64,000 bases of DNA from Gigantopelta aegis (GCF_016097555.1 NC_054701.1:34444413-34508412); one strand, 5' to 3'; shown: positions 21,833 through 32,615, counted from the first letter of the stretch. The notes: generated by a model not told the origin, from the letters alone. Translations and numbers: made by a program.

Positions 21833-22649
21833 ATATTCATGACGGAATACGGAAAGATTTGTTTTACTAGTCATTTGGAAAATCAAGAATTTCAGAATGG
21901 CGTCTATCTCGAGCTGTGAAGAGTTGCATCCACGAAAGATCCAGTTACATACATGTACGTGTATACCAACTGCAAACGAACATCATAGTGAGACCATCTA
22001 AATAGTGTGATAAAATACGCATACACATTACAACCAACAACAACACAGCATCGAAATAACAATTTATCACAGATGAAACAATTTAAAATTTAAATCATGG
22101 TAATGTAACTAATTAAGTTACTCATTACATTGTAAAATTGTAAAAATATTATCATTACACACATTTTGCAATGTAATCGGTTATATTCCCATTGCTCTGC
22201 CAATTTTAATTATTAAAGTACATATTGCTTTTATTTCATATTTTGGTACAAAATGTATCTATACGTATATGTATAAGACTTGCAAACACGTGTGATGTGG
22301 TGGCCACTTTATGGAAAATCATAACAACGTTGTTACCCTAGCACCACGTCGAGGAATAGTAACATTTGCAAATGTTAGTTAAAAAACAAAAGAAGAAAAC
22401 TAAAATAATATACATTTCTTACAAACCCGTTGGTGAGAACAACATTCGTTATATATATGTGAGTCAGCAATTTCAAGACATACGATTGGCTGCTTCAAGG
22501 TCGCCAATACCATACACTCAATGGAAACGCATCATTATCGAAATCGATTACACTGTGATGCGTAAGTTAGCTGGGTTGTAAATAACGTTTAGTTAAAAAA
22601 AATATGTTAAAATTTGTTAAAACGTGGTTTTTGAGGATATGTAAGAAAC

Positions 22650-22779
22650 AGAATAATACATTCGTGTCCGTTAGATACCATTTATCTTACAACTCGTTGT
22701 TTAAAATGTATCGTTAGATACATTTTAAAACAGCTCATTGTAAGATAAATGATATCTAACGGCCTCTCATGTATTATTC
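22650..22779. mobile_element. Palindromic MITE (GTTAGATACCATTTATCTTA)
   Basis: Arms AATAATACATTCGTGTCCG and, reversed, AATAATACATGAGAGGCCG continue as GTTAGATA(C/T)CATTTATCTTAC. Related fragments are at 40178-40265 and 42715-42850. Confidence 0.7.
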
Positions 22780-22959
22780 GCTAATTACATCATACATACA
22801 CTAGGGTGCATTTAACGCAGTTAGAATTATACTTTTCTTTACTTCACAGAACCTCTGTTTACATTTGTTGTCCATCACAATCACAGGGGAGAAGTGACAG
22901 ATATATTACAATAAAAAATATGAATGTATTACGATTAATTAATCTTGCATGTGTGTGAC

Positions 22960-23087
22960 TGTGTGTGTGTATATATATGTGTGTGTATGTGTGCGTGTAC
23001 CTGTGTTCAACTCAAATCTTACACATTTTAACATTATGCCTACTTATTCATTAACAGAATCATTCATTTCAAACAATGTATTAAAAG

Positions 23088-23148
<61 letters not shown>
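22960..23148. repeat. (TG)n and (CA)n microsatellites
   Basis: TG-rich at 22960-23000 and about 27 CA repeats at 23090-23143. They directly precede a copy of the deleted Tc1-type element. Confidence 0.9.
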
Positions 23149-23150
<2 letters not shown>

Positions 23151-23152
<2 letters not shown>

Positions 23153-23625
23153 TTCTTAAAAAAAAAAGGGGAACCTGATATATATTAATGTTAATATCAA
23201 CTGTTAGACCGAACATATGTTTTGACCACAGACATCCTAGTAAAGAACGTTCAGGTCTGTTTATCAACACATCGAAACACATTCCATAGTTTGCACATGC
23301 ATCACGCAGTTGCCCCGTACACGTGCGTGGGGTGTCATTCTCGATTTTGACAATTTCTAGGAAGGTCCATTAATCACTGTGGAACATTATTTCTGTTAAT
23401 CGTTTTCATTCTGTTGATCATACAGTTGTTATTGTTTTGTTTTTAGTCATTTGCGATTTACTGATAAAAGACACGTCAATTTTTAAATTTCACTTCTGAC
23501 CCCAATCGTCCTTCAAGATCTTTGGTGGTCATAAAACCTACTGTAATACAGAACAACCGGTTGTAATGTTTGCCCAATTAATTCACTATTATCATATAAC
23601 CATTCCCCACAGCTAATATAGCTTA
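23151..23625. mobile_element. Deleted Tc1/mariner-type element, copy 1 (one end lost)
   Basis: From CTTAAAAAAAAAAGGGGAACC through TGACCACAGACATCCTAG to CATTCCCCACAGCTAATA. It is about 95% like the copy at 40294-40755. The right inverted end present in the other copy is absent. No transposase. Confidence 0.6.
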
Positions 23626-23689
23626 CAATTTTGACAATTGTAAATTCTTATTAGAGTTTCCCTACTTTTTATATACCGGTATATATCAA

Positions 23690-24511
23690 CGTTTGGTCGT
23701 AAAATATGGGAGAAAAATAACATTGGACATGGGCTAATCCATTTAATAAGATAACATGATGTATTTATCATGCAGAATATAATAATAGGCTGGTGACGGT
23801 TCTTGCTGGCTCCAACCAACACCAAGGGCCCCCGGCTGTCTGTGGTTGTAAAGACATGTATAGTTTGGTGATGGTGGCTCGCCACAGATATCTCGACATT
23901 TAGACGAGAGGGAGAAAAACATTGGCGAAAAGCAATAAAGGACAATTAATTAATTTAGACTTGATAACATGATCTGTTCATCTTGGAGAATATGCTGGTG
24001 GTTGGTCTTGCACACCCCAGGCTGGCTGTGGTTGTGAATACATGCTTTGGTGATGGTAGCTTGCACATATATATTTGGGCAAACTTGGGCAAAAAACATC
24101 ACAGGACAATCCATTAATTTAGACTGTTAATATCATGATTTGTTCATCTTAGAGAATATGGTGGTGGTAGACCTTGCTCACCCCAGAGTGGTTGTGGATA
24201 CACACTTTGTTAATGTGGCTGGCCACATATATATATATATATATATGGTATTGATGTTTGGTCGAGAAAAAAACTAGGGAGAAAAGCAACACAGAACAAT
24301 CCATTAATTTATGCACACCCTAGGCTTGCTGTGGTTGTATATACATACTTTGGTGATGGTGTCTTGCCACATACATCTGGTATCAGACGTTTAATCAAGT
24401 AAAAAATGCATAGGCGAAAAGCAACACAGGACAATCCATTAATTTCTAAAGACTGTTGATATCATGATTTGTTTATCTTGGAGATTATGCTGGTGGTAGG
24501 TCTTCCACACC
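23690..24511 (-). repeat. Tandem array derived from the SPEC3 last exon and 3' UTR
   Basis: About 4-5 diverged units of roughly 130-200 bp. On the minus strand each resembles the end of the coding exon and the sequence after it: CACCATCACCAAA, GTGTAT, CACAGCCAGC, TAGGGTGTG, then ATTAATGGATTGTCCTGTG. One unit is interrupted by (AT)n at 24231-24246. Confidence 0.75.
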
Positions 24512-24672
24512 CTACGCTGGCTGTGATGGATACACAATTTGGTGATGGTGACTTGACATATATTGGCTGTTCTCCACGTGGCCAGTTTCCTGGCCTTGAC
24601 CTGGTTGTTGAACTACTATCGACGGTATTACGTGGGCTGTCGCTGACAGCGGTGAGACTTGGGAATATTTGA
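24512..24672 (-). CDS. spec3: SPEC3-like last exon: polar C-terminal tail
   Basis: Acceptor is a strong CTTTTTTTCAG. Joining completes codon ATC and reads IKYSQVSPLSATAHVIPS, then a Gln/Gly-rich and His-rich tail to TAG. The frame is open for 53 codons only when joined this way. The tail is not conserved in the family, so support is from splicing and frame alone. The end of the exon is repeated downstream. Confidence 0.7.
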
Positions 24673-27600
24673 CTGAAAAAAAGTGAAGTAGTGTTGTAAG
24701 TAAATGTACGGAAGCGTATTAGTGCCATCACATACAATAAAATAATTCTATTTTCCAACATTTAAACTTGGAAAAATCAAGTTTAATCTTGGAAAGATCA
24801 ACTTATAATCTTGGAAAGATCAACTTTAATCTTGGAAAAATCAACTTTAATTTTGGAAAAATCAACAACCTTTAATATATTGAATAACAATACAAAGAAA
24901 TATCACACTATTGTATTAAACAGAGACACATACCAACATTAAAGTTGATTTTTCCAAGATTAAAGTTGATTTTTCCAAGATTATATGTAGGCAAATAGAA
25001 TTATTTTATTGCGTTTGGTGGCACTAATACGCTTCCGTATAAATGAAATTATTTGGATGTGATATTTTTGGGGCATGTAATTCAAGGTATAATCTTTACA
25101 TTTCATAAGAAAAATTAAGAAATATTTTAGGTCATTATCCAACACTGAGACTGATCTCCTAACATATTTGTCTGTCTGGTGATAACTGTCGCCTGAGCTG
25201 TTAACTAGACGTCATGATCACAGGCGTCAGAATATGGCAACGTTTTCTAGCCACATAAGCCTAATCTCAAAAGCTAGGTCTGGTGAGTCTGGCTGTGTCA
25301 AAATATAGCACGTGCTCTATGTCGTCAGAAGATGGCAGCGTTTTCTAGCCACCTAAGCCAAATCTCAAAAGCTGGGTCTGGTGAGTCTGGCTCTTATCGA
25401 AATACAGCGCATGTTCTATATCGTCTAATACCATATCTCTAGATAGCGCCAGCACAAACACGGTGTCTTTTGTCACGTTCAATTCAATGCGATTTTTGTT
25501 TGTTTTGTTTTTGTTTTGTTTTTTGTCTTTTCGACTGGTACCATACTCGCCAGACCCAGATCCATTTCCAGTGTGTTTTAGGCCCTAGCTTCAGACTTGG
25601 AGTACCAGTACCAGTACCCAACCGACCACCATCCCCTAAACCCGACAATTACCACCTCTTTGACGCCTATTGTGATACTTATTTGACGTTTCCAAGAATC
25701 CCAGGCCCCAGATACAGCTTCATATTCAGCCAAGAAGAAAGAAGCCATCACTACTTACGTGACATTCGCAGGAATCCCAGGACCCAGATACAGCTTCATA
25801 TTCAGCCAAGAAGAAAGAAGCCATTACTACTTACGTGACATTCGCAGGAATCCCAGGCCCCAGATACAGCTTCATATTCAGCCAAGAAGAAAGAAGCCAT
25901 CACTACTTACATGACATTCGCAGGAATCCCAGGCCCCAGATACAGCTTCATATTCAGCCGAGCAGAAAGAAGCCATCACTACTTACTTGATATTTCCAAG
26001 AATCCCAGGCCCCAGATATAGCTTCATATGCAGTCGAGCAGAAAGAAGCCATCACTACTTGACATTTCCAAGAATCTCCAGGCCCCAGATACTGCTTCAT
26101 ATCAGCCGAGCAGAAATAAGCCATTACTACTTACTTGACATTTCCAAGAACCACGGCCCCAGATACAGCTTCATATTCAGCCGAGCAGAAAGAAGCCATC
26201 ACTACTTGACATTTCCAAGAATCCCAGGCCCCCGATACAGCTTCATATTCAGTCGAGCAGACAGAAGCCATCACTCCTTACTTGACATTCCCAGGAATCC
26301 CAGGACCCAGATACAGCTTCATATCCAGTCGAGCAGAAGGAAGCCATCACTACTTACTTGACATTTCCAAGAATCCCAGGCCCCACATACAGCTTCATAT
26401 GCAGCCGAGCAGAAAGAAGCCATCAATACTTACTTGACATTCCCAGGAATCCCAGGCCCCACATACAGCTCCAGCCTGCAGAAAGAAGTCATCACCACTT
26501 ACTTGACATTCCCAGGAATCCGAGGCCCCAGATACAGCTTCATATTCAGCCGAGCAGAAAGAAGCCATCACTACCTACTTGACATTTCCAAGAATCCCAG
26601 GTCCCACATAGTTTCATATTCAGCCGAGCAGAAAGAAGCCATCATCACATATTTGACAGTCCCAGGAATCCCAGGCCCCAGATACAGCTCCAGCCGGCAG
26701 AAAGAAGCCATCACTACGTACTTGACATTTCCAAGAATCCCAGGCCCCAGATACAGCTTCATATTCAGCCGAGCAGAAAGAAGCCATCACTACTTACTTG
26801 ACATTCCCAGGAATCCCAGGCCCCAGATACAGCTTCGTATGCAGCCGTGCAGAAAGAAGCCATCACTACTTACTTGACATTCCCAGGAATCCCAGGCTCC
26901 AGATATAGCTCCAGCATGCAGAAAGAAGCCATCATCACTTACTTGACATTCTCAGGAATCCCAGGCCCCAGATACAGCTCCAGCCTGCAGAAGGAAGCCA
27001 TCACCACTTACTTGACATTCTCAGGAATTCCAGGCCTCAGATACAGCTACAGCCTGCAGTAAGAAGCCATCATCACTTACTGGACATTCCCAGGAATCCC
27101 AGGCCCCAGATACAGCTCCATATCCAGCCGAGCAGAAAGACGCCGAGGGTGAGAAGCTGAAGCAAGCCCACGGCGAAACCTATGCAGCAGGATGCACACC
27201 TCAGACCTACACCCATGTCGTCCTGGGCGTAACACAGGGAGGTGAACCCCGCCAAGACCGTCCCTACAACGGCAAACAGTAGTTCCGTCCTGTAAAACTC
27301 TTTAAAGTTAATGTTTGTTTTATTTAGCGATACCACTAGACATAAGCGTACGAGACGTGGGAGGGGGAACTGTCCCTCCAGGGCAAGAGCAAATTCTCAC
27401 ATTCGGGCAAAAAAGCTAGAGATATTGCAACCCAATATAGCCCTTTGGCAGTAATGCTAATATGAATAAATGTGGGGTTTTTTTTATCCACATTCGGGCA
27501 TTTACGTTTAATTCTAGCAAAAATCAGCCTGACCCCACCCCCCTCCACCACCACCATCACCCACCACCACCCCCCACAAGTTGATAATCAGTAATATTTA

Positions 27601-28688
27601 TAAAACGAGTCCACACTGTATTCAAAAAATAGACAAATTGTTCAACAATTCATCAAAATGTAATATTTTAAGGTATTTAACAGATACTTTTTGTTTACAA
27701 TATTATCTGAGGATATCATTAAATATTTGTTATTCATCTCTTATCACAAAATTTCGTGTTTCATCGCACCAATTACTCATTGAATAAGGAAGGTATTGTG
27801 GAACTGAACGATCACAGAGAAAATGTATGTGTAATCTGGATAACATTGAAGATGAATTTCATTTTATTTTAATATATCCATTGTATTTGCATATTTGCGT
27901 ATTGTATGTAAAAAAAATACTACTGGTTAAGACCGTCTGTTTTTAAATTAATACAATTACTGTCTGTTCAGAATAGAAATCAACTTTGTAACCTTGGAAA
28001 ATATTTAAAACATGCATTACATTTAAGATCGCAACATGTATAACTGGCCATCCTCCAAATACAAATCCACTTGTTTATGTTTATGCTGATGATTATTTAT
28101 ATATATAACTTATAATATTGTACATACTTGTATGCTTATGAGCCACACGGCTTAAAGTAAATAAACTACTAAACTACTGAACAACAAATAAATCTGATCG
28201 CTGCCTGTTTTTGTTTCCATCATTGTACTAAACAAAAAATGAATATACAGGCGCGGATTCAGGCGGGGGCCTAAGCAGCCTGACCCCACACCACACCCTA
28301 TTTGTTGGTCAAACAATATATATATATATATATATATTATAGAATACAAAAAAAATAAATTGCAAACTTATCCCGTCCATCTGTCAAGGACCTTCACATT
28401 CTATTTTCAAAACCAACAACGTGTTTTGGGCCCCCTCTAATAAAACATTCTGGATCGGCTTTTGGTATATAACAGCTTACCCGATCCTGGAATGAGAAAG
28501 TTGAGAGCACAGCACGCGATGGCCATTGGCAATGGAATAGCAGGCACTGTTAGTCTCTCGTTCATTTTCCTGCCGTCTCCTTTAATCATACTGCCGTCGG
28601 TTCCGAGTCCACTGATTAAATCTCGGCTTCCGCGTACATATTGATTGTCGCTTCCAAAACAGTCTTTGTAATTATTATCTTCGTATAT
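24512..28688 (-). CDS. spec3: SPEC3/Stum family membrane protein, 3 exons seen, 5' end missing
   Basis: Exons on the minus strand are 28688-28481, 27263-27081 and 24672-24512, joining in phase 1 both times. The family (sea urchin SPEC3, fly stum, vertebrate STUM) are small integral membrane proteins; fly Stum acts in mechanosensory neurons, SPEC3 is linked to cilia. Exon 1 here gives a hydrophilic N-terminus, then VPAIPLPMAIACCALNF and IPGSG. Exon 2 continues with TVLAGFTSLC, a short polar loop, and GLLQLLT...GWIWSCIWG, the family signature. Exon 3 is a hydrophilic Gln/Ser/Pro/His-rich tail of about 53 codons ending at TAG 24512-24514. The upstream part of exon 1 opens directly after an acceptor (TGTTGTAG), so a first exon probably lies further up; a Met at 28575-28577 could also serve as a start. 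The paralogue is not certain. Both downstream exon ends have been amplified into tandem arrays nearby. Confidence 0.82.
24707..25039. mobile_element. Foldback element in SPEC3 intron
   Basis: Inverted ends TACGGAAGCGTATTAGTGCC with arms of about 140 bp. The arms contain short direct repeats of AATCTTGGAAAAATCAACTT. No coding sequence. It starts about 35 bases upstream of the acceptor of the last exon. Confidence 0.7.
25224..25424. repeat. Tandem duplication, ~100 bp x 2
   Basis: Two adjacent copies beginning GTCAGAA, with shared GCGTTTTCTAGCCAC and AAGCT(A/G)GGTCTGGTGAG. In the intron between the last two SPEC3-like exons. Confidence 0.7.
25684..27080 (-). repeat. Tandem array of ~19 copies of a SPEC3 exon 3' end plus 5' splice site
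   Basis: Units of about 70-80 bp, head to tail, directly following the exon 27263-27081 on the minus strand. Each unit repeats roughly the last 60 nt of that exon (CTGCTCGGCTG...GGGATTCCTGGGAATGTC) and then GTAAGT with about 12 bases of intron. Some units have a shortened form containing CTGCAGGCTGGAG, which resembles a 3' splice site. Frames on either strand (for example repeating Gly-Ile-Pro-Gly-Pro) are by-products of the repeat. Confidence 0.9.
27081..27263 (-). CDS. spec3: SPEC3-like exon: membrane core
   Basis: 183 nt from acceptor CCGTTGTAG to donor GTAAGT, phase 1 to phase 1. Encodes GTVLAGFTSLCYAQDD, then RCASCCIGFAVGLLQLLT and LLGWIWSCIWGLGFLGMS, matching the conserved Spec3/Stum core. 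An alternative acceptor 26 bases upstream also looks fair but does not keep the frame with the previous exon. The last ~60 nt plus the donor are the seed of the tandem array at 25684-27080. Confidence 0.85.
27264..28247. other. SPEC3-like intron, mostly unannotated
   Basis: A SINE tail fragment (GTTTGTTTTATTTAGCGATAC) is at 27311-27345 and CACC-rich sequence at 27535-27575. Otherwise AT-rich without features. Confidence 0.5.
28248..28455. mobile_element. MITE (GGCGCGGATTCAGG ends)
   Basis: Left GGCGCGGATTCAGGC and right, reversed, GCCGATCCAGAATG. The inside shares AAGGTCCTTGACAGATGG and TTTTGAAAATAGAAT (reversed) with 49170-49290. (AT)n at 28315-28337. Ends 25 bases from an exon donor of the SPEC3-like gene. 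Confidence 0.5.
28481..28688 (-). CDS. spec3: SPEC3-like exon: N-terminus and first membrane segment
   Basis: 208 nt between acceptor TTTCTGTTGTAG and donor GTAAGC. Read in phase 0 it gives IYEDNNYKDCFG...MNERLTVPAIPLPMAI... ending IPGSG, aligned with the human STUM stretch around IPCMPLPLAVL and FVPGLG. A MITE ends about 25 bases beyond the donor. Confidence 0.8.
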
Positions 28689-29004
28689 CTACAACAGAAA
28701 CTAAGATTCTACCATACTCAATTATGTTGCAGCGTGGAAACGTTTTCGGTCTGTTGAACATTAATTTTCAACTAACTGTATGTTTCATAATAAAAATTAA
28801 TAATTTTCTTACACACCTGTTGGCGAGAACATCATTCGTTATTTATGATAACACACACACACTAATTAATAACACATAATATGTTATACTAGCGGTATCG
28901 ATTTAGCGACATACGATTACGACTGGCTGCTCTTAGGTGATGTCGCGGTTACCACAATCGTATCATTTAATGAAAAAACCCACGATCAGAATTGATTTCC
29001 AGTA
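28689..29004. other. Region upstream of the first seen SPEC3-like exon
   Basis: 28810-28970 is a diverged copy of 22415-22545 (shared CTGTTGGCGAGAAC/CCGTTGGTGAGAAC, ACATTCGTTAT, GACATACGATT, GGCTGCT). Family unknown. Confidence 0.45.
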
Positions 29005-29132
29005 AGTAGTGATCCCTTGCTACTAATGGAAAAATGTAGCGGGTTCCCTCTCGAAGACTTAATGTCGAAATTACCAAATGTCTGACATCCAATAGCCGAT
29101 GATTAACAGATCAATGTGCTCTAGTGGTGCTG
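29005..29132 (+). mobile_element. SINE, 5'-truncated
   Basis: AGTGATCCCTTGCTACTAATGG, GACATCCAATAGCCGATG, GTGCTCTAGTGGTGCTG. From 29133 to 29600 no feature. Confidence 0.75.
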
Positions 29133-29609
29133 TTTATGTCACATAAGTCTGTGCGGTATACAAGTCTGCGCGTGTTAGTTACGTTACATTACGTTTTTAA
29201 TTAATAAAACAAATGTAAAACAACACATCTTGATTGTGAATATATGTATAAAACTGATAGATAACAATTTGACTGAATAAAATTCTGAATGAATGCACTA
29301 AACGCACATTTTTGCCATCCTCGATCAAAGTGTATTTGTATCACCTGTCAAACACATTTGTCGGTCACTGCTGTTATGATCGACCTTGCATGTCAACTTG
29401 CTGCAGCACATACCTTATTGTAATTTATGAACCCATAAATGAAATGTATGTTTTATTTTATCTGTTAACGTAAACATCCAAGCATACTTTGAATTTCCCT
29501 CCGAGTGACACAAGCAATATGTATTGTGGCGGTAAAACAAATATTTTTAAAGATAGATTTTTGCCGTTAAAATATAACACAAATGCTTAGGTGCGCAGAC
29601 TTTAGTGCC

Positions 29610-29848
29610 ACAAGTGTATACCATTTCCCAAAGACAGGACAGCACATTATACTGCCTTTAATATACCTGTCGTGGTGCACTGGTTGGAACGAGAAATAGC
29701 CCAATGTCTTCAAAGGAAATCCGTTACATCTTCCAATGAAGAGCAGTGGATATTTTATATATGTGCACTTTCCCACGGACAGGACAGCACATTCCACCGC
29801 TTTTAATATACTTTTCGCGGGGCGTTGGTTAGAAGGGGAAAACCAATC
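29610..29848 (-). mobile_element. Two SINE body fragments side by side, minus orientation
   Basis: 29620-29706 and 29764-29848 both read, reversed, GTTCCAACCAGTGCACCACG-like to GTGCTGTCCTGTC. The second has TTCTAACCAACGCCCCGCG. They may be a partial tandem duplication. Confidence 0.6.
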
Positions 29849-29939
29849 AGACAGACTAATCTAAATAAGCCTATAATGTAGAGTGATGTTGGGGTATCTT
29901 GTTTTATTTAATATTTATACATTTGCATTTGTTTTGTTT

Positions 29940-30157
29940 ATCCAGTGCACCACGACTGGCACATCAAAGGCCGTGGTATGTGCTATCCTGTCCATGGAAT
30001 GGTGCATATAAAAGATCCCTTGCTGCCAATCGAAAAGAGTAGCCCATGAAGTGGCGACAGCGGGTTTCCTCTCTCTATATATGTGTGGTCCTTAACCATA
30101 TGTCCGATCGTAAGTAAAATGTGTTGAGTGCGTCGTTAAATAAATCATTTCTTTCCT
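29940..30157 (+). mobile_element. SINE, head missing (TTAAATAAA tail type)
   Basis: CCAGTGCACCACGACTGG, GATCCCTTGCTGCCAATCG, AGTGGCGACAGCGGG, GTGTTGAGTGCGTCG and TTAAATAAATCATTTC. Confidence 0.8.
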
Positions 30158-30184
30158 TCTTATTGTTGTTTGTTTATACTTATT

Positions 30185-30413
30185 TTCGTGCTTATATCCA
30201 ATTAAGGTCCAATCACGCTGTTCTGGGAACACACATCAGGTTTCTGGACTGAAGGGTTAGTTGTTAGTAGTTAGAGAGAGGTCAGCGTAGTGGCCTTAAG
30301 CAAATCTGATTGAGATCACCTAATTTTAATCAGATTGTCCTTACACCTACCCATTGAGTCGTTTAACTAGCTTAACCACTACACAGCCGAGGTCGGTTCA
30401 CTGTGTTTCATTT
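30185..30413 (-). mobile_element. SINE (GTTCTGGG type) fragment carrying a MITE footprint
   Basis: Matches the SINE at 30420-31013: ATCCAATTAAGGTCCAATCACG, GGTTAGTTGTTAG, ACACCTACCCATTGAG, then a short end. A pair AATCTGATTGAGATCACC/TAATTTTAATCAGATTG at 30305-30341 matches the ends of the MITE family at 48558. Confidence 0.6.
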
Positions 30414-30419
30414 CAATTA

Positions 30420-31013
30420 TTGTCGTGTTTATATTCAATTAAGGTTCAAGCACGCCGTTCTGGGCACACACACACCTCAGACATCGGGGCTGTCTGTCCA
30501 GGACAGTGGGTTAGTTGTTAGTGGTTAGTGAGAGAGAAGAGGGTGTAGTGGTCTTACACCTACCCATTGAGCCCTTAAAGGGACATTCCTGAGTTTGCTG
30601 CAAATTTTAAGATGTTATCGACTAACGATTGTAATTACATATCAAATATATTTTTCTGCATAAAATATTAGTGGCTGTATATTAAACGTGTTTCTGATCG
30701 TTCTAATATTTGTACTAGGTTAAATTTCATTTTATTTCCTAAAATCCAGTTTGTGCTTCTTACAAATATTAAGACGACCAGAAACATATTGAATATACAT
30801 ACACTGGTATTGTAAACCAGAAAATATATTTAATATGTAAGTTTAATCGTAGAAATATTTTATTAGTCTGAAACATCTTACAATGCAGCAAACTCAGGAA
30901 TGTCCTTTTAAAAACTCGCTCTGGGTTGGAACCGGTACCGGGCTGCGAACTCTATACCTACCAGCCTGTAGTCCGATAACTTGGCCGCGACCCCACCGAG
31001 ACCGGTTCACTGC
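30420..31013 (-). mobile_element. tRNA-headed SINE (GTTCTGGG type) split by a piggyBac-type MITE
   Basis: Reversed, the head reads CTCGGTGGGGTCGCGGCC with B box-like GGTTCGCAGCC, then GAGCGAGTTTT. The rest is ACACCTACCCATTGAG, GGTTAGTGAGAGAG and TTCAATTAAGGTTCAAGC. The MITE at 30575-30911 divides it at a TTAA. Confidence 0.78.
30575..30911. mobile_element. piggyBac-type MITE with TTAA target duplication
   Basis: Inverted ends AGGGACATTCCTGAGTTTGC and, reversed, AAGGACATTCCTGAGTTTGC, flanked by TTAA on each side. The host SINE normally reads GCCGTTAAAACTCGCT here, so TTAA is the target. ~330 bp, non-coding. Confidence 0.82.
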
Positions 31014-31935
31014 ATTTATACATGCACATCTATAATGTACTAATCTAAATTTACAATGTGCGTCTACCCAATACATAACCACTTACCTAAATAAGACTCA
31101 AAAGCAGAGTGCCGTTGTCAGGTTATATTATTAGCAGGTGTTCTGTTGTACCTGTTCTACGTTTTCTAACACCGTGCCAACGTCGTTCTGCTGTGCCTCT
31201 CAGTCCGGTGTACATGTAAAGCGCACATACAGAACAATAGGACAATGGATTGTTAGCTATTTGTTTTACATACGCTCCTAATAAGCCTAGAGATGTGCGT
31301 TTGTCACATCCCAGAGACGTCACGAATCACGTAGATCGTAGGTCTTTGGAAGATCGTCTAATTACGATCTTTGTCTACAAAACTACAGTCTTTGTACAAG
31401 ATCGTAATACTAAACTATGTCATCGGTGTATTTTGATTGTATCATAACAGCCGAGTGTGCAAGACTTTATGCAGGGGACAGGGGTAGAGAGCTGAAGAGC
31501 TTGAGTACTCCTAGATGAATACTAGAATATATTTTGAAAATTGGTTGAGAACTGATAGTTCTGCTACAATTGCATAAAAAGAATATTTTCATCGACCAAT
31601 GCTTATCTCGTGCACTCCTAAAGTTCTCCTACAATTAAATGCAAATTAAAATTTGTTTTAATGTCTTTTATACATGTACGATTTTGTTACAATTTAATAA
31701 TTTGGCCAGAAAGGAACTATTTTTACAAAAAAAAATGTTCCTGGTTATTGCGCAAGGGGACATGGGGTTGTGAGGTGAAAAGCCCCTAAGGCGCATTAAT
31801 CCAGCTGGTACTATTCTGTGGAAAAGCCAAGCTACACGAGGTACGTGGTTATTTATCAAACCATTCTTATTTTTGACCCACCACCTTCCCTCACTTCACC
31901 ACCTTTAACCTATGGCAGTTTACATGATATAAGTT
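31014..31935. other. Intergenic, no gene seen
   Basis: Between the SPEC3-like and ZP genes. No family match or repeat recognised; short open frames lack support. Confidence 0.5.
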
Positions 31936-32324
31936 TGTGATGTACATGTACAGTGATGGTCATTTATGCATTGTTTTTAAACATGTTAATCTTGTATGAA
32001 TGTAACTATGTGTATGCAATATTGTTTTAACCATGTTATATTATGTCTAAAGGTAAACATATGTGTATGCAATTTAGTTGTGGGTAGGCGTTTGTTCACA
32101 ACCCCACCTTACTCATCACAAAGATTGGAGTATAAACATACGTTTGTTCTGAACCCCACCTAAGACCATTCTTTACTCATCACAAAGATTGGAGTATAAA
32201 CATACGTTTTGTATACTCTGTGTTACATATTTACATGTCATGTAACTAACTCTGTCGTTTTAAATAAACGGCCTTTTCAGTTACAATCCGCCTGTCTCCT
32301 GTTTTGTTTATCATTGGTCTTACA
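31936..32324 (+). mobile_element. Putative solo LTR (old)
   Basis: Begins TGTGATGTAC and ends GGTCTTACA, flanked by AGTT on both sides as a possible 4-bp target duplication. AATAAA lies near 32261, about 60 bases before the end. A ~50-bp internal direct repeat (ACTCATCACAAAGATTGGAG) occurs twice. Family unknown; no internal genes nearby. Confidence 0.45.
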
Positions 32325-32354
32325 AGTTTGCTCTCTTTTGGATCCTGTATAAAT

Positions 32355-32615
32355 ACACGTTTGTTTTGTTTAACGACACCAGTAGAGCCTATTGATTTAT
32401 TAATCATCGGCTAATGGATGTCAAACATTTGGTATTTAGAGGAAACCCGCTACATTTTTCCATTAGAATCAAGGGATCCTTTATATGCAGTTTCCCTAAA
32501 GACATGACTTACCGCGAACTTAGATATACCAGTTGTGGCGTCAAATGTTGACACCCAATAGCCGATAATTAATTAATCAATGTGCTCCGGTGGTGTCGTT
32601 AAACAAAACGAACTT
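32355..32615. mobile_element. Two SINE tails in inverted orientation
   Basis: 32355-32541 reads reversed (TTTAACGACACCAGTAGAGCC...CATTTTTCCATTAGAATC). 32545-32615 reads forward (TTGACACCCAATAGCCGAT...GTTAAACAAAACGAAC). Confidence 0.7.

Noticed and set aside
25470-27062. Plus-strand collagen-like frames (GIPGPRYS repeats)
   Set aside because: The repeat is the reverse of an exon end with its splice donor; the minus strand explains it and frames shift between units.
23690-27080. CRISPR-like arrays
   Set aside because: The repeats have no distinct spacers, the unit is derived from the neighbouring gene, and the genome is animal.
27264-27289. Alternative start of the SPEC3-like core exon at 27289
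   Set aside because: The acceptor is good but does not keep frame with the upstream exon; using 27263 gives IPGSG-TVLAGF, which matches the family.
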